A stretch of 5,465 bases of DNA from an uncultured Clostridia bacterium (lineage in GTDB: Bacteria; Bacillota; Clostridia; Oscillospirales; Ruminococcaceae): contig CANDLP010000186.1 in assembly GCA_947385505.1 (NCBI GenBank), forward strand, positions 1 to 5,465, given 5' to 3'. Below are positions 1 through 5,465 of this stretch, piece after piece. The notes under the pieces were generated by a model. That model ran no database searches. It was not told the DNA's origin and saw only the letters and a list, made by a program, of their open reading frames with translations. Numbering within the stretch: position 1 is the stretch's first letter; the number at the start of each line of letters is the position of its first letter. Position numbers and translations under genes: made by a program.

Positions 1-276
1 GTTGAGGAAAACGCAAAACTCGGAAATTTTGTAACTGTTGCGGGATCAATGCTCGGAGGTACATGCGAAGTCGGCGATTACACGACTACAACCGGTTTTG
101 CCAATCTTACTACGGCAAAGATCGGTTCGCGTGTGTTCGTGGGAAGCCACTCGGTAATCCTGAATGAGCTTAAGGTGGGGGACGACGCGGTAATATGCGC
201 CGGCAGCATTGTGTTTAATAATGTTAAGCCGGGAACAAAGGTATGGGGAAGTCCCGCAAAGAAAGCTCCATTCTGA
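1..276 (+). CDS. Hexapeptide-repeat (LbH) acyltransferase, NeuD/PglD-like, C-terminal part
   Basis: The gene enters from the left edge, open in frame 1 from base 1, and ends at TGA 274-276, leaving 91 visible residues. They show the imperfect six-residue periodicity of a left-handed beta-helix: AKLGNF, CEVGDY, AKIGSRVFVGSHSVI and LKVGDDAVICAGSIV, ending in the closing motif VKPGTKVWGSPAKK (residues 76-89). This ending is typical of NeuD/PglD-type acyltransferases, which move an acetyl (or other acyl) group from CoA to an amino or hydroxyl group of a sugar in the cytoplasm. In that family the catalytic His lies earlier in the helix, so it is probably just outside the window, as is the N-terminal Rossmann-like domain that would separate NeuD from other LbH transferases. 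The family is well supported. The substrate, and whether the donor is acetyl-CoA or an acyl-ACP made by the genes downstream, are unknown. It runs in the same direction as the reductases, 48 bases upstream of the first. Confidence 0.85.
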   Translation, partial: VEENAKLGNFVTVAGSMLGGTCEVGDYTTTTGFANLTTAKIGSRVFVGSHSVILNELKVGDDAVICAGSIVFNNVKPGTKVWGSPAKKAPF

Positions 277-310
277 TATATAAAAATATTAGAGCATGTA
301 TTCATAAAAA

Positions 311-316
311 AGGAGG
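311..316 (+). promoter_or_regulatory. Shine-Dalgarno site (AGGAGG) that fixes a TTG start
   Basis: A perfect AGGAGG lies eight bases before the TTG at 325. No ATG in this frame is available before codon 23, and starting there would remove the dinucleotide-binding motif, so this site decides the TTG start of the first reductase. Confidence 0.85.
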
Positions 317-324
317 AAATAAAT

Positions 325-1077
325 TTGAAATCATTGGAAGGAAAAACAGCGGTGATAACAGGGTGCCTTCAGGGTATAGGCAGGGCTGCCATGGATATGT
401 TTGCGAGAAACGGCGCGAATGTTTTTGCGTGCAGCTTGAAAAGAACCGAAGAATTCGAAAATCATATCGAGGAATTGAAAAATGAATGCGGTGTTGAAAT
501 TATACCGGTTTATTTTGACATGATGGACGATGAAAGCATTAAGTCGGCAGTCAAGGAAATACAAAAAGCCAAAATCCCCATTGACGCCTTGGTAAATATT
601 GCCGGCACGGATAAAGACGCCTTGTTTCAGATGGTAAAAATGGACGATTTGCGCTCAACGTACCAAGTAAATGTTTTTGCGCAGATTCTGTTCAGCCAGT
701 ATATTGTAAAGCTTATGCTCCGTCACGGAAAAGGCGGCAGCGTAATCTTTACTTCCAGCATTTCCGGTCTTGAGGGCAGAGCGGGGCAGCTTGCCTATGC
801 TTCGTCAAAGGCTGCTATAGTTGCCGCCGCAAAAACCATGGCGGCGGAGCTTGGAACTTCAAAAATCAGAGTAAACACGATAGCGCCGGGCTTTATTGAC
901 ACTGAAATGTATAAGGACGTGCCAAAAGAAACTATTGAAAATAAAATAAAAAGAACCGCTCTCAAGCGCATGGGACAACCCGAAGAAATTGCTTCAGTGC
1001 TAATGTTTCTCGCTTCGGAACGCTCATCGCATATTACGGGGCAGGTTATACGTATAGACGGAGGTAAGGGTGTATGA
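325..1077 (+). CDS. Short-chain dehydrogenase/reductase, FabG-like (first of a tandem pair)
   Basis: A 250-residue classical SDR, the usual family length, predicted to be a cytoplasmic NAD(P)H-dependent oxidoreductase acting on a carbonyl or hydroxyl group. The cofactor motif TGCLQGIG spans residues 12-19. Asp65 in FDMMDD is the adenine-contacting acidic residue. The active-site tetrad is intact: Asn116, Ser145, Tyr158 and Lys162 (YASSK). IAPG follows at 187-190, and a VIRIDGG-type end closes the fold. Lys39/Arg40 after the second strand hint at NADPH preference, which is inference. The usual NNAG motif reads NIAG at 91-94. The TTG start is supported by AGGAGG eight bases upstream and by SDRs normally beginning a few residues before this motif. 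The last codons overlap the next gene by four bases (ATGA). Likely roles are 3-oxoacyl-ACP reduction, given the ACP downstream, or sugar oxidation/reduction. The family is certain; the substrate is not. Confidence 0.93.
   Translation: MKSLEGKTAVITGCLQGIGRAAMDMFARNGANVFACSLKRTEEFENHIEELKNECGVEIIPVYFDMMDDESIKSAVKEIQKAKIPIDALVNIAGTDKDALFQMVKMDDLRSTYQVNVFAQILFSQYIVKLMLRHGKGGSVIFTSSISGLEGRAGQLAYASSKAAIVAAAKTMAAELGTSKIRVNTIAPGFIDTEMYKDVPKETIENKIKRTALKRMGQPEEIASVLMFLASERSSHITGQVIRIDGGKGV
1060..1065 (+). promoter_or_regulatory. Shine-Dalgarno site inside the end of the preceding reductase gene
   Basis: GGAGGT lies eight bases before the ATG at 1074. It is formed by the codons for the terminal Asp-Gly-Gly motif of the first reductase (gac gga ggt), so one stretch serves both a conserved protein motif and initiation of the next gene. 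With the ATGA overlap this points to translational coupling. Confidence 0.8.
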
Positions 1078-1820
1078 GCAGAATTCTTGAAGGAAAAAAC
1101 GCGGTCATAACAGGGGCGCGTCAGGGAATAGGGCGTGCAATCGCGGAAGCTTACGCCGAAAACGGCTGCGGACTCTGGGTATGCTCGAGAACAGACGATG
1201 AAGCGTTCAGAAAAGACATGAAGGAATTATCGGAAAAATACGGCGTTGATATCCGAACAATATTTTTTGATATGATGAAAGAGGACGAGATCAAATCTGC
1301 GGCGAAGGAAATACTCGGCAGCAAAATCCCTGTGGATATTCTTGTTAACAATGCGGGAGCGACATGCCGCTCGCTGTTCCAGATGACATCAATGAAAACA
1401 CTGCGTGATGTGTTTGAGGTTGATTTTTTCGGTCCGTATCTGTTTACTCAGCTTTTGCTCCGTGCGATGATGAAATGCAGCTCGGCAAGTATAATAAATA
1501 TCGTCTCAACGGCAGGTCTTGACGCAAATGCGGGACGGTCGGCATATGGAAGCGCAAAAGCGGCTCTTGCTTGCTTTACGCGTGTTCTCTCCGCGGAATT
1601 GGGGACGAAAAATATTAGGGTAAACGCCATAGCGCCTGGAGTGACACAAACCTCGCTTCTCACTTACGATGAAGAACAGCTGGCTGAAATTGTCGCAGAC
1701 AGTGCGCAGGGTGTCATAGGTCAGCCGGAAGATATAGCGGGTTCGGCGCTGTTTCTCGCATCTGACAGCAGCTCGTTTGTTACGGGACAGATTATTCGTG
1801 TAGACGGATTTGTCCTTTAA
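1074..1820 (+). CDS. Short-chain dehydrogenase/reductase, FabG-like paralog with Asp at the active-site Asn position
   Basis: A 248-residue SDR that is a clear paralog of the gene before it: my hand alignment of the first ~91 shared residues gives about 47 identities, including FDMM and the IPxDxLVN stretch. TGARQGIG lies at residues 13-20, Asp66 in FDMM, a normal NNAG at 92-95, Ser145, Tyr158 and Lys162 (YGSAK), and IAPG at 186-189. The catalytic-tetrad Asn is replaced by Asp117 (EVDFFG), which aligns with Asn116 of its neighbour. The C-terminus is RVDGFVL instead of the usual DGG ending. Catalysis may still occur, since Ser/Tyr/Lys are intact, but activity could be altered, or the protein could be a partner subunit in a mixed oligomer with the first reductase (inference). 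Start: ATG with GGAGGT eight bases upstream. The next gene follows after 36 AT-rich bases. Family certain, substrate unknown. Confidence 0.93.
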   Translation: MSRILEGKNAVITGARQGIGRAIAEAYAENGCGLWVCSRTDDEAFRKDMKELSEKYGVDIRTIFFDMMKEDEIKSAAKEILGSKIPVDILVNNAGATCRSLFQMTSMKTLRDVFEVDFFGPYLFTQLLLRAMMKCSSASIINIVSTAGLDANAGRSAYGSAKAALACFTRVLSAELGTKNIRVNAIAPGVTQTSLLTYDEEQLAEIVADSAQGVIGQPEDIAGSALFLASDSSSFVTGQIIRVDGFVL

Positions 1821-1843
1821 TAATAAAAAAACAATAAAATTTT

Positions 1844-1848
1844 GGAGG
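1844..1848 (+). promoter_or_regulatory. Shine-Dalgarno site (GGAGG) of the acyl carrier protein gene
   Basis: GGAGG lies eight bases before the ATG at 1857. A possible earlier in-frame TTG at 1842 overlaps this site, so it cannot be the true start; the carrier protein begins at 1857. Confidence 0.85.
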
Positions 1849-1856
1849 AAAAAACA

Positions 1857-2093
1857 ATGACAAATCTTGAAAAGTACAACAAAGCCTTTATGGAAGCACT
1901 CGGCATAACGGAGGACAAGCTTGCGGGACTTGAATATAACACCATTCCCGAATGGGACAGTGTAGGTCATATGCAGCTTATAGCGGCAATTGAGGACGCG
2001 TTTGACATTATGATAGATACGGACGATATCATTGATCTCAGCTCATATGAAAAAGGAAAAGAATTGATTGCAAAGTATGAGGTTGAGCTTTAA
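1857..2093 (+). CDS. Acyl carrier protein (dedicated, non-housekeeping type)
   Basis: A 78-residue protein of the length and acidic character of a discrete acyl carrier protein. Helix I is near residues 3-15. The loop ends in the phosphopantetheine site EWDSVGHM (32-39), with Ser35 as the predicted attachment serine. The acidic helix II (LIAAIEDAFDI, 41-51) is the usual docking surface. A further acidic stretch with DTDDIIDLSSYEKG leads into the last helix. Modification needs a phosphopantetheinyl transferase encoded elsewhere. Housekeeping fatty-acid ACPs normally carry DSLD at this site, so DSVGHM with the preceding Trp33 points to a specialised carrier for a short or unusual acyl group; this is inference from family patterns. 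Start chosen at ATG 1857 behind GGAGG. It lies between the two reductases and the membrane genes, and upstream of an AMP-forming ligase that could load it. A peptidyl carrier is less likely but not excluded. Confidence 0.92.
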   Translation: MTNLEKYNKAFMEALGITEDKLAGLEYNTIPEWDSVGHMQLIAAIEDAFDIMIDTDDIIDLSSYEKGKELIAKYEVEL

Positions 2094-2106
2094 AAATCAT
2101 ACTATC

Positions 2107-2112
2107 AGGAAG
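2107..2112 (+). promoter_or_regulatory. Shine-Dalgarno site deciding between two close ATG starts
   Basis: AGGAAG lies eight bases before the ATG at 2121 and fourteen before an in-frame ATG at 2127. The spacing favours 2121 as the start of the FN3-like protein. Confidence 0.6.
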
Positions 2113-2120
2113 AGAATACA

Positions 2121-2828
2121 ATGACCATGCGCAAAAATAAAACCTATGCCGATATATACAGGCTTACAGCGGCAATAATCGTTTTTATAATAACCTTGTG
2201 CGTCGTTTTCGGAATAGTATCTCAATACGAACGTGTTGAAACAGGGGATGCAAAGGTCAGTACAAGATCATTTTATTATGATACCGCGGAAAAAACGATT
2301 CATTTTGAATGGGAATGCTTTAATTCCGAAGTCACAAGTTACCGTATTTACCGGTCAGAATCGGGAGGAAATCCGAATTTTATCAAAGCGGTGGCAAGCA
2401 ATGAAAAGTTATATGAAGAAAATATAAAAGAGAACGTTATGTACAGCTATTGGGCGGCTGCTTATAACAGCAAAACCAAACAGTGTTCTCAGATGAGCCC
2501 TGCCGTAAGTATATGTATCGATTCAGCACTTCCGATTCCGGCATTGGAAGACTCAGCTCCCGAGCTTTCTTTTTCCTGCGGAGATGTCGGAGCATATTTT
2601 CTTAACTGGTCGGTCATAAAGAATGTCCCGATTACAAGCTATCGTATATACAAAAAGGTTTCCGTTTCCAATGGTGAATGGGAACAAGTAAAGGGGGTGG
2701 AATCAAGAAGAACTTCATATTCCGCCGATGTGGGTACCGAATATAAGGTAGTTGCGTTTTCTTATATAAACGGAGAACTGATACATTCCAAAGATTCCAA
2801 CACAGTTAAGGTGGTGGCTATGGCATGA
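2121..2828 (+). CDS. Membrane-anchored protein with two fibronectin-III-like repeats
   Basis: A 235-residue protein of no family I can name exactly. A short basic N-terminus (MTMRKNK) is followed by one strongly hydrophobic segment at about residues 16-34 with no clear cleavage site. It is therefore probably anchored in the cytoplasmic membrane with the rest outside. The exterior part looks like two tandem beta-sandwich repeats, at about 46-134 and 147-233. Each has a Trp strand (HFEWECF at 61-67; YFLNWSV at 159-165) followed at similar spacing by a TSYRIY strand (72-77 and 172-177) and an aromatic strand near the end (YSYWAAAY; EYKVVAFSY). This is the pattern of fibronectin type III domains. 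Such domains mediate binding rather than catalysis. The stop overlaps the start of the membrane acyltransferase (ATGA, 2825-2828), so the two are probably translated together and may form a complex. The topology and repeats are supported; a role in acyl transfer or glycan binding is inference. Confidence 0.8.
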   Translation: MTMRKNKTYADIYRLTAAIIVFIITLCVVFGIVSQYERVETGDAKVSTRSFYYDTAEKTIHFEWECFNSEVTSYRIYRSESGGNPNFIKAVASNEKLYEENIKENVMYSYWAAAYNSKTKQCSQMSPAVSICIDSALPIPALEDSAPELSFSCGDVGAYFLNWSVIKNVPITSYRIYKKVSVSNGEWEQVKGVESRRTSYSADVGTEYKVVAFSYINGELIHSKDSNTVKVVAMA

Positions 2829-3925
2829 AAAATGAATCGGCAAAAAGAAACGGTGCGATTGATTTTTGGAGATTTATATTCGCAATACTTGTCGTTTTAA
2901 GGCATCTGCGTTTACTGCCTCCTTTTTTCTACGTACATGGCGATGAATATCGCTGGCTTGAGGGATATACAATAGCGGTTGAATTTTTCTTTATAGTTTC
3001 CGGCTATTTATTGGCGCGACCGCCCAAAAATCCTTCACTTCCTCTCGGTAAAGCTTTTTTTGACTTTATGTGGGGTAAATACAAATCGATTTTTCCCGCA
3101 TATTTATTTGCATATATTTTCGCTGTAACACTAAGTTCTTATACGGGGGGAGGGAATCCCCTTAAATTGATCGCCTGCTCGGTTTATGAACTGCTTTTTT
3201 TACAGGTTACGGGAATTTCTCATTATAACGGCGGCGTATATTTTGCCATATATGGGGGTTGGTATATTTCCGCAATGTTTATAGGCATGGCTGTAATATT
3301 TCCGCTGCTTTATGCCAAAAGAGATATTTTTTTAAATATTATAGCTCCTATAACGGCGATTGGTATATTTGCTTATATGTCCCATACATATGGAAAAATC
3401 AATGACACGATGTATCTGAACGCAATTCTGAGAGGAATCTCCGAAATGCTGACAGGCTGTATCGTATATAACATATGCGAAAAGATTAAAAAAGTTAACG
3501 TTACCGTTTTGTTTTCCCTGTTGCTGACCGGTGCCGAATTCGCCTGTTACGGCTGTATAATTGTTTGTGGTTCGTTTATGCAGCGCTCGGATTTGGACTT
3601 TGTAGCTATACTGATTCTTGCTTTAGGTATAGGCATAAGCTTCAGCGGGAAAAGCTATTCGGTTAAAATATTTTCACACAATATTTTTTCCACGCTCGGA
3701 AAGCTTAGTTTAGCTGTATATCTGATTCACGGAAGATGGATAATCTTATTCCAATGGCTCAATCTTCCGCTTTCTCTTACAGAAACGGCTATTTTGGTAT
3801 TTGCTTTGACTTTTGCTTCTGCTTTTCTATGTATAAGCCTTATTGATGTGTTAAAGCTCCGGTTCAACGGAAAATGGGGACAGCGCATAAAAGCGTTGTT
3901 TATAAAACAAACGCCGCAGACTTGA
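2825..3925 (+). CDS. Integral-membrane acyltransferase, acyltransferase-3 family (OafA/YrhL-like)
   Basis: A 366-residue, very hydrophobic protein with about ten predicted membrane segments, the usual size of a stand-alone acyltransferase-3 protein without a fused SGNH domain. The first segment carries the family's R-x10-H pair, Arg16 and His27 (DFWRF...LRH). Next come VEFFFIVSGYLLA (52-64), a basic loop before FPAYL (KYKSIFPAYL, 85-94), GWYISAMFIG (145-154), LRGISEML (202-209) and LSLAVYLIH (294-302), all recognisable family signatures. Members move acyl groups, commonly acetyl, from a cytoplasmic donor across the membrane to extracytoplasmic sugars such as O-antigen, capsule or peptidoglycan. 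The start overlaps the stop of the FN3-like gene. Only a weak ribosome site (AAGGTGGT at 2808-2815) precedes it, which fits translational coupling. The FN3-like partner may supply an extracytoplasmic domain that many family members carry as a fusion (inference). Family secure, donor and acceptor unknown. Confidence 0.92.
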   Translation: MKNESAKRNGAIDFWRFIFAILVVLRHLRLLPPFFYVHGDEYRWLEGYTIAVEFFFIVSGYLLARPPKNPSLPLGKAFFDFMWGKYKSIFPAYLFAYIFAVTLSSYTGGGNPLKLIACSVYELLFLQVTGISHYNGGVYFAIYGGWYISAMFIGMAVIFPLLYAKRDIFLNIIAPITAIGIFAYMSHTYGKINDTMYLNAILRGISEMLTGCIVYNICEKIKKVNVTVLFSLLLTGAEFACYGCIIVCGSFMQRSDLDFVAILILALGIGISFSGKSYSVKIFSHNIFSTLGKLSLAVYLIHGRWIILFQWLNLPLSLTETAILVFALTFASAFLCISLIDVLKLRFNGKWGQRIKALFIKQTPQT

Positions 3926-3975
3926 CGCTGTTTTCAAAAAGCTTTGCGGCTTTGCAGAAAGGTATGGTTATAAAA

Positions 3976-5373
3976 ATGTTTTTTTACCGACGCTTAGAAC
4001 AATACGGTGGCAGAACGGCACTGGTATCGTCCGATGGCGCGAAGCTTACCTACGGTGAGCTTGCCGCGTCGGCGGACGAATTTTCCGCCGCGGTAAGTCC
4101 GCGCAGCCTGGTGTTTTTGCTGTGCCGCAACTGCGCGGAGACTGTTGTGGGATACACCGCGTGTATGAGAGGAGAAGCCGCTGCCGCTATGCTTGGCGCG
4201 GGAATTGACGGCGGATTGTTGGATGAGCTTTTGGACAGCTATCGTCCGTCCTATATATGGCTTCCCGCGGAAAGCCGTATTTTGGCAGATCGTGAATGTG
4301 TTTACCGTTATGGTGATTATAAGCTTATAAAAACCGATTACGAAAAGGATTATACGATCAATCCCGATTTAAAGCTTTTGCTAACGACCTCCGGAAGCAC
4401 GGGAAGTCCGAAATTTGTTCGCCAGACCGAACGTAATATCCAAAGCAATACGGAGTCAATAGTAAAATACCTCGAGATCCGGGAAGATGACGCCGCAATA
4501 ACCACAATGCCCATGAATTACACATACGGTTTATCAATATTGAATACGCATCTGTTTTGCGGTGCGCGTATGATACTGTGCGATTATACGCTTATGGACA
4601 AGCAGTTTTGGAGCCTTATGAAAGCGCAGGGCGCCACCACCTTCGGCGGAGTTCCTTACATATATGAAATGCTGAAAAAGCTGCATTTTGAAAGAATGGA
4701 CATTCCGACGCTTAGGTATCTCACGCAGGCGGGAGGAAAGCTGCCGCCCGAGCTTGCGGACGAATTTTCGGAAATATGCCGCCAAAAGGGTATGAAATTT
4801 ATTATAATGTACGGACAGACCGAAGCCACCGCAAGAATGTCATACCGACCCTGGGAAAGCGCGTTCAGCAAATCGGCAAGTATAGGCATAGCCATACCCG
4901 GAGGTACCCTTGAGCTGATCGACACCGAAGGAAATCCCATTACCGGACCGGATACGGTGGGTGAAATGATATACCGCGGAGACAACGTAACAATGGGATA
5001 CGCGGAATCACGCCATGATCTGATCAAAGGCGATGAGAACCGCGGAGTACTGGTGACGGGCGATATGGCGAAACGCGACGCGGACGGCTATTACTATGTG
5101 GTGGGACGGAAAAAGCGGTTTTTAAAGCTGTTTGGCAACAGGGTGAATCTCGACGAGGTGGAACAGCTCCTGAGAAAACAAAATATTGACTGCGCCTGCG
5201 GCGGCCGGGACGATAACATGGTGATTTACATAACGGACGAAGCCTTCCGCACGTCCGTCGCTGACTATATAGACCACCATACCGCTATTTCACACGGCGG
5301 ATATAAAATTAAAATAATTGATAAAATTCCTCGCAGCGATTCGGGGAAAATACTTTATTCGGAGTTGAAATAA
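3976..5373 (+). CDS. AMP-forming acyl/aryl acid ligase (ANL superfamily), stand-alone
   Basis: A 465-residue adenylate-forming enzyme, somewhat shorter than the usual 500-550. It should activate a carboxylic acid with ATP and pass the acyl group to a thiol, either CoA or, given the neighbourhood, the carrier protein. Visible motifs, numbered from Met at 3976: P-loop TTSGSTGSPK (137-146), PMNYTYGLS (179-187), YGQTEAT (279-285), TGD (361-363), the hinge stretch GRKKRFLK (377-384) and PRSDSGK with the catalytic Lys458. All core residues are present, so it looks active. Start choice: an open frame reaches back to an ATG at 3874, but that overlaps 52 bases of the acyltransferase gene and adds residues unlike the family. 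An ATG at 3964 has its AGAAAGG only one base away. The ATG at 3976 gives MFFYRRLEQYGGRTAL, the normal beginning of such ligases, with that site 13 bases upstream. Function secure to the superfamily; the acid is not predictable by eye. Confidence 0.92.
   Translation: MFFYRRLEQYGGRTALVSSDGAKLTYGELAASADEFSAAVSPRSLVFLLCRNCAETVVGYTACMRGEAAAAMLGAGIDGGLLDELLDSYRPSYIWLPAESRILADRECVYRYGDYKLIKTDYEKDYTINPDLKLLLTTSGSTGSPKFVRQTERNIQSNTESIVKYLEIREDDAAITTMPMNYTYGLSILNTHLFCGARMILCDYTLMDKQFWSLMKAQGATTFGGVPYIYEMLKKLHFERMDIPTLRYLTQAGGKLPPELADEFSEICRQKGMKFIIMYGQTEATARMSYRPWESAFSKSASIGIAIPGGTLELIDTEGNPITGPDTVGEMIYRGDNVTMGYAESRHDLIKGDENRGVLVTGDMAKRDADGYYYVVGRKKRFLKLFGNRVNLDEVEQLLRKQNIDCACGGRDDNMVIYITDEAFRTSVADYIDHHTAISHGGYKIKIIDKIPRSDSGKILYSELK
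5361..5364 (+). promoter_or_regulatory. Shine-Dalgarno core (GGAG) of the LuxE-like gene
   Basis: GGAG lies eight bases before the ATG at 5373, within the last codons of the ligase gene. With the one-base TAATG overlap it indicates coupled translation of the two genes. Confidence 0.65.
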
Positions 5374-5465
5374 TGTCGCTACCTAATTATGAAAAGCTGT
5401 TGGCTCTGCCGCCTTATTCTCTTGACAAAGCCGAAAAAAAGGCGCTTTACGATGAAAGCCTCGCG
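5373..5465 (+). CDS. LuxE-like acyl-protein synthetase, N-terminal fragment
   Basis: Only the first 31 codons are in the window; the frame is open to the right edge. The start is supported by the TAATG overlap with the ligase stop and by GGAG eight bases upstream. The visible residues include LPNYEKLLALPPYSLD (3-18) followed by KAEKKALYDESL. They resemble the start of LuxE-type acyl-protein synthetases, where a short loop with a Pro-aromatic-Ser/Thr-Leu pattern leads into a Lys-rich helix. LuxE enzymes make an acyl-AMP, hold the acyl group on a cysteine and pass it to a LuxC-type acyl reductase, giving an aldehyde. Related pairs also occur outside bioluminescence, including in polysaccharide gene clusters. 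The active-site regions lie outside the window, so the family call rests on a short match and is tentative. A role with the neighbouring ligase and carrier protein is inference. Confidence 0.62.
   Translation, partial: MSLPNYEKLLALPPYSLDKAEKKALYDESLA

Noticed and set aside
277..324. Promoter in the AT-rich gap before the first reductase
   Set aside because: Some TATAAA-like bases are present, but I see no -35/-10 pair with proper spacing, and the flanking genes run in the same direction in what looks like one operon.
1842..1856. TTG start for the carrier protein at 1842
   Set aside because: It lies in the Shine-Dalgarno site for the ATG at 1857; the extra residues are a translation of that site.
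1506..1970. Long open frame on the minus strand
   Set aside because: It lies across the end of the second reductase and the start of the carrier protein. Its translation has no recognisable motifs, and no ribosome site was found for it.
3147..3161. GGGGA / TCCCC hairpin as a terminator or regulatory element
   Set aside because: It lies inside the acyltransferase coding region, has a short stem and no following T-run, and is explained by Gly-Gly-Gly-Asn-Pro codons.
3913..3950. Rho-independent terminator after the membrane acyltransferase
   Set aside because: The stem is only six pairs with a 26-base loop and no T-run follows, so it does not look like a terminator.
3874..3975. N-terminal extension of the ligase from an ATG at 3874
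   Set aside because: It would overlap the acyltransferase coding end by 52 bases, and the added residues do not resemble the family. The ATG at 3976 gives a typical beginning.
4656..5027. Minus-strand open frame of 123 codons
   Set aside because: It is antisense to the conserved core of the ligase, including the YGQTEAT motif, and is a shadow of that gene.

Overview
The window is a dense, one-directional run of eight genes on the + strand: a truncated gene at each end and six complete genes between them. I see no tRNA, rRNA, insertion sequence, CRISPR array or rho-independent terminator. Most genes have strong AGGAGG-type ribosome binding sites. Junctions are tight (two ATGA overlaps, one TAATG overlap), one start is TTG, and spacers are AT-rich. 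Together with the look of the proteins, this suggests a low-to-moderate GC Gram-positive anaerobe of the Clostridia type. That assignment is inference; no marker gene is present.

Layout. Bases 1-276 hold the C-terminal end of a left-handed beta-helix (hexapeptide-repeat) acyltransferase resembling the NeuD/PglD sugar N- or O-acyltransferases. Bases 325-1820 hold two tandem paralogous short-chain dehydrogenases/reductases of the FabG type. Bases 1857-2093 hold a small dedicated acyl carrier protein. Bases 2121-2828 hold a membrane-anchored protein with two fibronectin-III-like repeats. It overlaps by four bases an integral-membrane acyltransferase of the acyltransferase-3 (OafA-like) family (2825-3925). 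Bases 3976-5373 hold a compact AMP-forming acid:thiol ligase (ANL superfamily). Bases 5373-5465 hold the first 31 codons of a gene whose start resembles LuxE-type acyl-protein synthetases.

How the genes may work together (inference). The ligase could adenylate a carboxylic acid and load it on the carrier protein. The two reductases could adjust the oxidation state of the acyl group or of a sugar. The acyl group could then be passed to a glycan by the cytoplasmic hexapeptide acyltransferase, or a glycan could be decorated by the membrane acyltransferase, with the FN3-like protein as an extracytoplasmic partner. A LuxE-like enzyme next door suggests a further activation or acyl-reduction step, for which a LuxC-type reductase would be expected downstream. 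The best overall reading is part of a surface-polysaccharide or glycoconjugate locus that makes an unusual acyl substituent. The substrate cannot be read from the sequence.

The most notable points are the reductase pair, each carrying a different departure from the SDR consensus; the FN3-like protein coupled to the membrane acyltransferase; and two different acyl-activating enzymes side by side with their own carrier protein.
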